Source: Candidatus Omnitrophota bacterium | Lineage (GTDB): Bacteria; Hinthialibacterota; Hinthialibacteria; JAKQFZ01 | NCBI GenBank assembly: GCA_029558215.1 | Contig: JAKQFZ010000353.1 | Span: 1-5,826, forward strand | Length of the DNA: 5,826 nt | Reading direction: 5' to 3' | Part shown: positions 5,194-5,826 of the stretch, piece after piece | Numbering within the stretch: the first letter of the stretch is position 1 | Layout of the letters: every line of letters begins with the position of its first letter | Translations under genes and position numbers: made by a program | Notes under the pieces: generated by a model | The model's database searches: none | What the model was told of the DNA's origin: nothing | Seen by the model: the letters and a program-made list of their open reading frames with translations, nothing else

Positions 5194-5433
5194 TTATTTG
5201 ATCATGTTGTCAATATAAGCGACAGGATCTTCACAGATTTCGCTGGGGATTTTATTTGAATCCCAGAATTCCTTTAGCATCTTCTGGATCTCGCCATAGG
5301 TCGTATTGGGTGGAATAGAATCTCGAAGTTTTTGGAGATCTTTCAAACAAGAATGACAAATGTACCTTCCCTCAAACATGGAGGAGCACAAGATCTCTTC
5401 ACATCCATTCCTCGAACACTCCATCACACCCAT
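5194..5433 (-). CDS. Small Cys-rich putative zinc-ribbon protein, 79 aa, first gene of the operon
   Basis: Cys residues at 6, 11, 16, 26 and 29 give the pattern C-x4-C-x4-C-x9-C-x2-C, ending CHSCL. With RNGCEEILC this resembles small bacterial and phage proteins of the 'SRNGCDNILCDRY' type, expected to bind one zinc ion. After residue 40 comes a helical acidic region without known motifs. The protein is too small to be an enzyme by itself; an adaptor or nucleic-acid-binding role is inferred. The ATG at 5431-5433 has GAGG six bases upstream. An internal ATG three codons later is less well placed. The gene follows a strong promoter candidate 31 to 58 bp upstream and is the first gene of the minus-strand unit. 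Confidence 0.75.
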   Translation of the reverse strand: MGVMECSRNGCEEILCSSMFEGRYICHSCLKDLQKLRDSIPPNTTYGEIQKMLKEFWDSNKIPSEICEDPVAYIDNMIK

Positions 5434-5463
5434 GATGCACCTCGCTTGGTTACGTAAGAAGCC

Positions 5464-5491
5464 AATATCGTTACAATTGCAAAATTGTCAA
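5464..5491 (-). promoter_or_regulatory. Promoter of the minus-strand operon
   Basis: On the minus strand, a perfect TTGACA -35 box (5486-5491) is followed after 16 bp by GATATT (5464-5469), which matches TATAAT at four of six positions. Transcription would start near 5456-5458, about 25 bases before the zinc-ribbon ATG. This fits a housekeeping sigma-70-type promoter driving the whole unit. Confidence 0.6.
5473..5488. promoter_or_regulatory. Inverted repeat, candidate operator
   Basis: ACAATT and AATTGT form 6-bp arms around a GCAA centre. The palindrome lies mostly between the -35 and -10 of the minus promoter and covers the -35 of the plus promoter, the place expected for a repressor that would shut both directions. 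AT-rich 6-bp arms can arise by chance, so confidence is modest. Confidence 0.4.
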
Positions 5492-5504
5492 GCATTGTTA
5501 TATT
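5477..5504 (+). promoter_or_regulatory. Promoter candidate for the plus-strand LRV gene
   Basis: A TTGCAA -35-like box (5477-5482, four of six matches) lies 16 bp before TATATT (5499-5504, five of six). An alternative -10, TATTAT at 5501-5506, would give an 18-bp spacer. The -35 region lies within the spacer of the opposing promoter, so the two polymerases would compete. The leader to the likely start codon would be roughly 85-120 bases. Confidence 0.45.
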
Positions 5505-5596
5505 ATCTTATGTCCATGTCCGATGAACAATGAGACCCGTATTGCTCGTAGTAGGCGTAGTTCCACCGACAAAAATGTCCCGCGAATCTTGAGCAG

Positions 5597-5826
5597 ATGG
5601 TAGCCCGCACAAGAATCTCTAACAAAAAAATGGCTCGTAAGAGCACCGATCCGAAGGACCTGATCCCAGAAGCCCGTAGTCCTGGAACCTCCTTCGAGCG
5701 CTTGATGAAGTTGCAGAAGCATCCAGAGATCAAGGTGCGACGCGCGTTGCTCGACAACCCTAACCTCGTTCTCACCCAAGAAGATGGAAAGCTCAACCTG
5801 CGCTTGCTGGAGAAGTTGGCGAGAGA
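5597..5826 (+). CDS. LRV/HEAT-like repeat protein, N-terminal part (runs off right edge)
   Basis: The plus frame from ATG 5597 encodes at least 76 residues and is open at the window end. It contains EARSPGTSFERLMKL, KHPEIKVRRALLDNPN and EDGKLNLRLLEKLAR, the same N-terminal domain as the minus-strand LRV genes, so this is a paralogue facing the other way. Two starts are possible: ATG 5597 (MVARTRISNKK...), or ATG 5630 (MARKSTDP...), which leaves a shorter leader but still longer than MNHDL of the array copies. Neither has a strong ribosome binding site; an in-frame stop at 5558-5560 bounds the frame. The basic leader (R, K, K, R, K) is absent from the other copies. Repeat number and length are unknown. 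Confidence 0.85.
   Translation, partial: MVARTRISNKKMARKSTDPKDLIPEARSPGTSFERLMKLQKHPEIKVRRALLDNPNLVLTQEDGKLNLRLLEKLAR

Larger units (their letters stand above)
5434..5596. promoter_or_regulatory. Divergent intergenic control region
   Basis: This 163-bp gap separates the minus-strand operon from the plus-strand LRV gene. Its left half is AT-rich and carries promoter-like boxes on both strands around one palindrome. The right half (about 5515-5596) shows no clear signal and is probably the untranslated leader of the plus-strand gene. I see no terminator or RNA gene here. Confidence 0.6.

Noticed and set aside
5510..5533. Tiny plus-strand frame MSMSDEQ in the intergenic region
   Set aside because: Seven codons with no ribosome binding site, close to the predicted transcription start; not distinguishable from chance.
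5498..5796. Two minus-strand open frames (93 and 97 codons) at the right edge
   Set aside because: They are antisense to the plus-strand LRV gene, which has clear homology to the other copies, and they cross the promoter region.

Overview
The window looks like an accessory island from a Myxococcota-type (deltaproteobacterial) genome, or from a phage or plasmid living in one. The clue is the thymidylate kinase: its 'GTTTQ' P-loop, TREP-x-x-GPVG and FAADRxDH motifs resemble what I remember of myxobacterial enzymes. No 16S, tRNA or housekeeping locus is present, so this assignment is an inference.

Layout. Almost everything is on the minus strand and reads from about 5433 down past position 1 as one tightly packed transcription unit. 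In order it encodes: a small Cys-rich putative zinc-ribbon protein; a 112-aa unknown; thymidylate kinase; a ~97-aa phage-type unknown; a 71-aa unknown; a solo DUF262 (ParB-like, DGxQR) protein; a macro-domain-like protein; then at least five paralogous leucine-rich-repeat-variant (LRV/HEAT-like) proteins, the last running off the left edge. Genes overlap by 4 to 19 bp (TTGA or GTGA, ATGA) or are separated by 6 to about 52 bp. Translational coupling is therefore likely throughout, and no terminator is visible inside the unit.

The LRV part (1..~2600) is a tandem gene family. Each gene has a ~115-residue N-terminal domain, two to five 29-residue repeats (87 bp in DNA) and a C-terminal cap ending ARGLP. 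The codons of that cap carry the ribosome binding site and stop/start overlap of the next copy. Blocks of 55 and 75 bp are identical between copies, which points to recent duplication or gene conversion. Base composition changes near 2050: sampled lines are about 63% GC in the left array and about 45% in the first, divergent LRV gene and its neighbourhood.

Right edge. A 163-bp AT-rich intergenic region (5434..5596) holds convincing divergent promoter candidates around a palindrome. Beyond it a further LRV paralogue starts on the plus strand and runs off the window, so LRV genes flank the cassette on both sides.

Function. The kinase, macro-like, DUF262 and zinc-ribbon genes look like phage or mobile-element cargo. 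The LRV array looks like a diversifying family of repeat scaffolds. Whether the two halves form one system, for example conflict or immunity, cannot be settled from sequence alone; their co-orientation and the LRV gene directly overlapping the macro gene make it a reasonable hypothesis.
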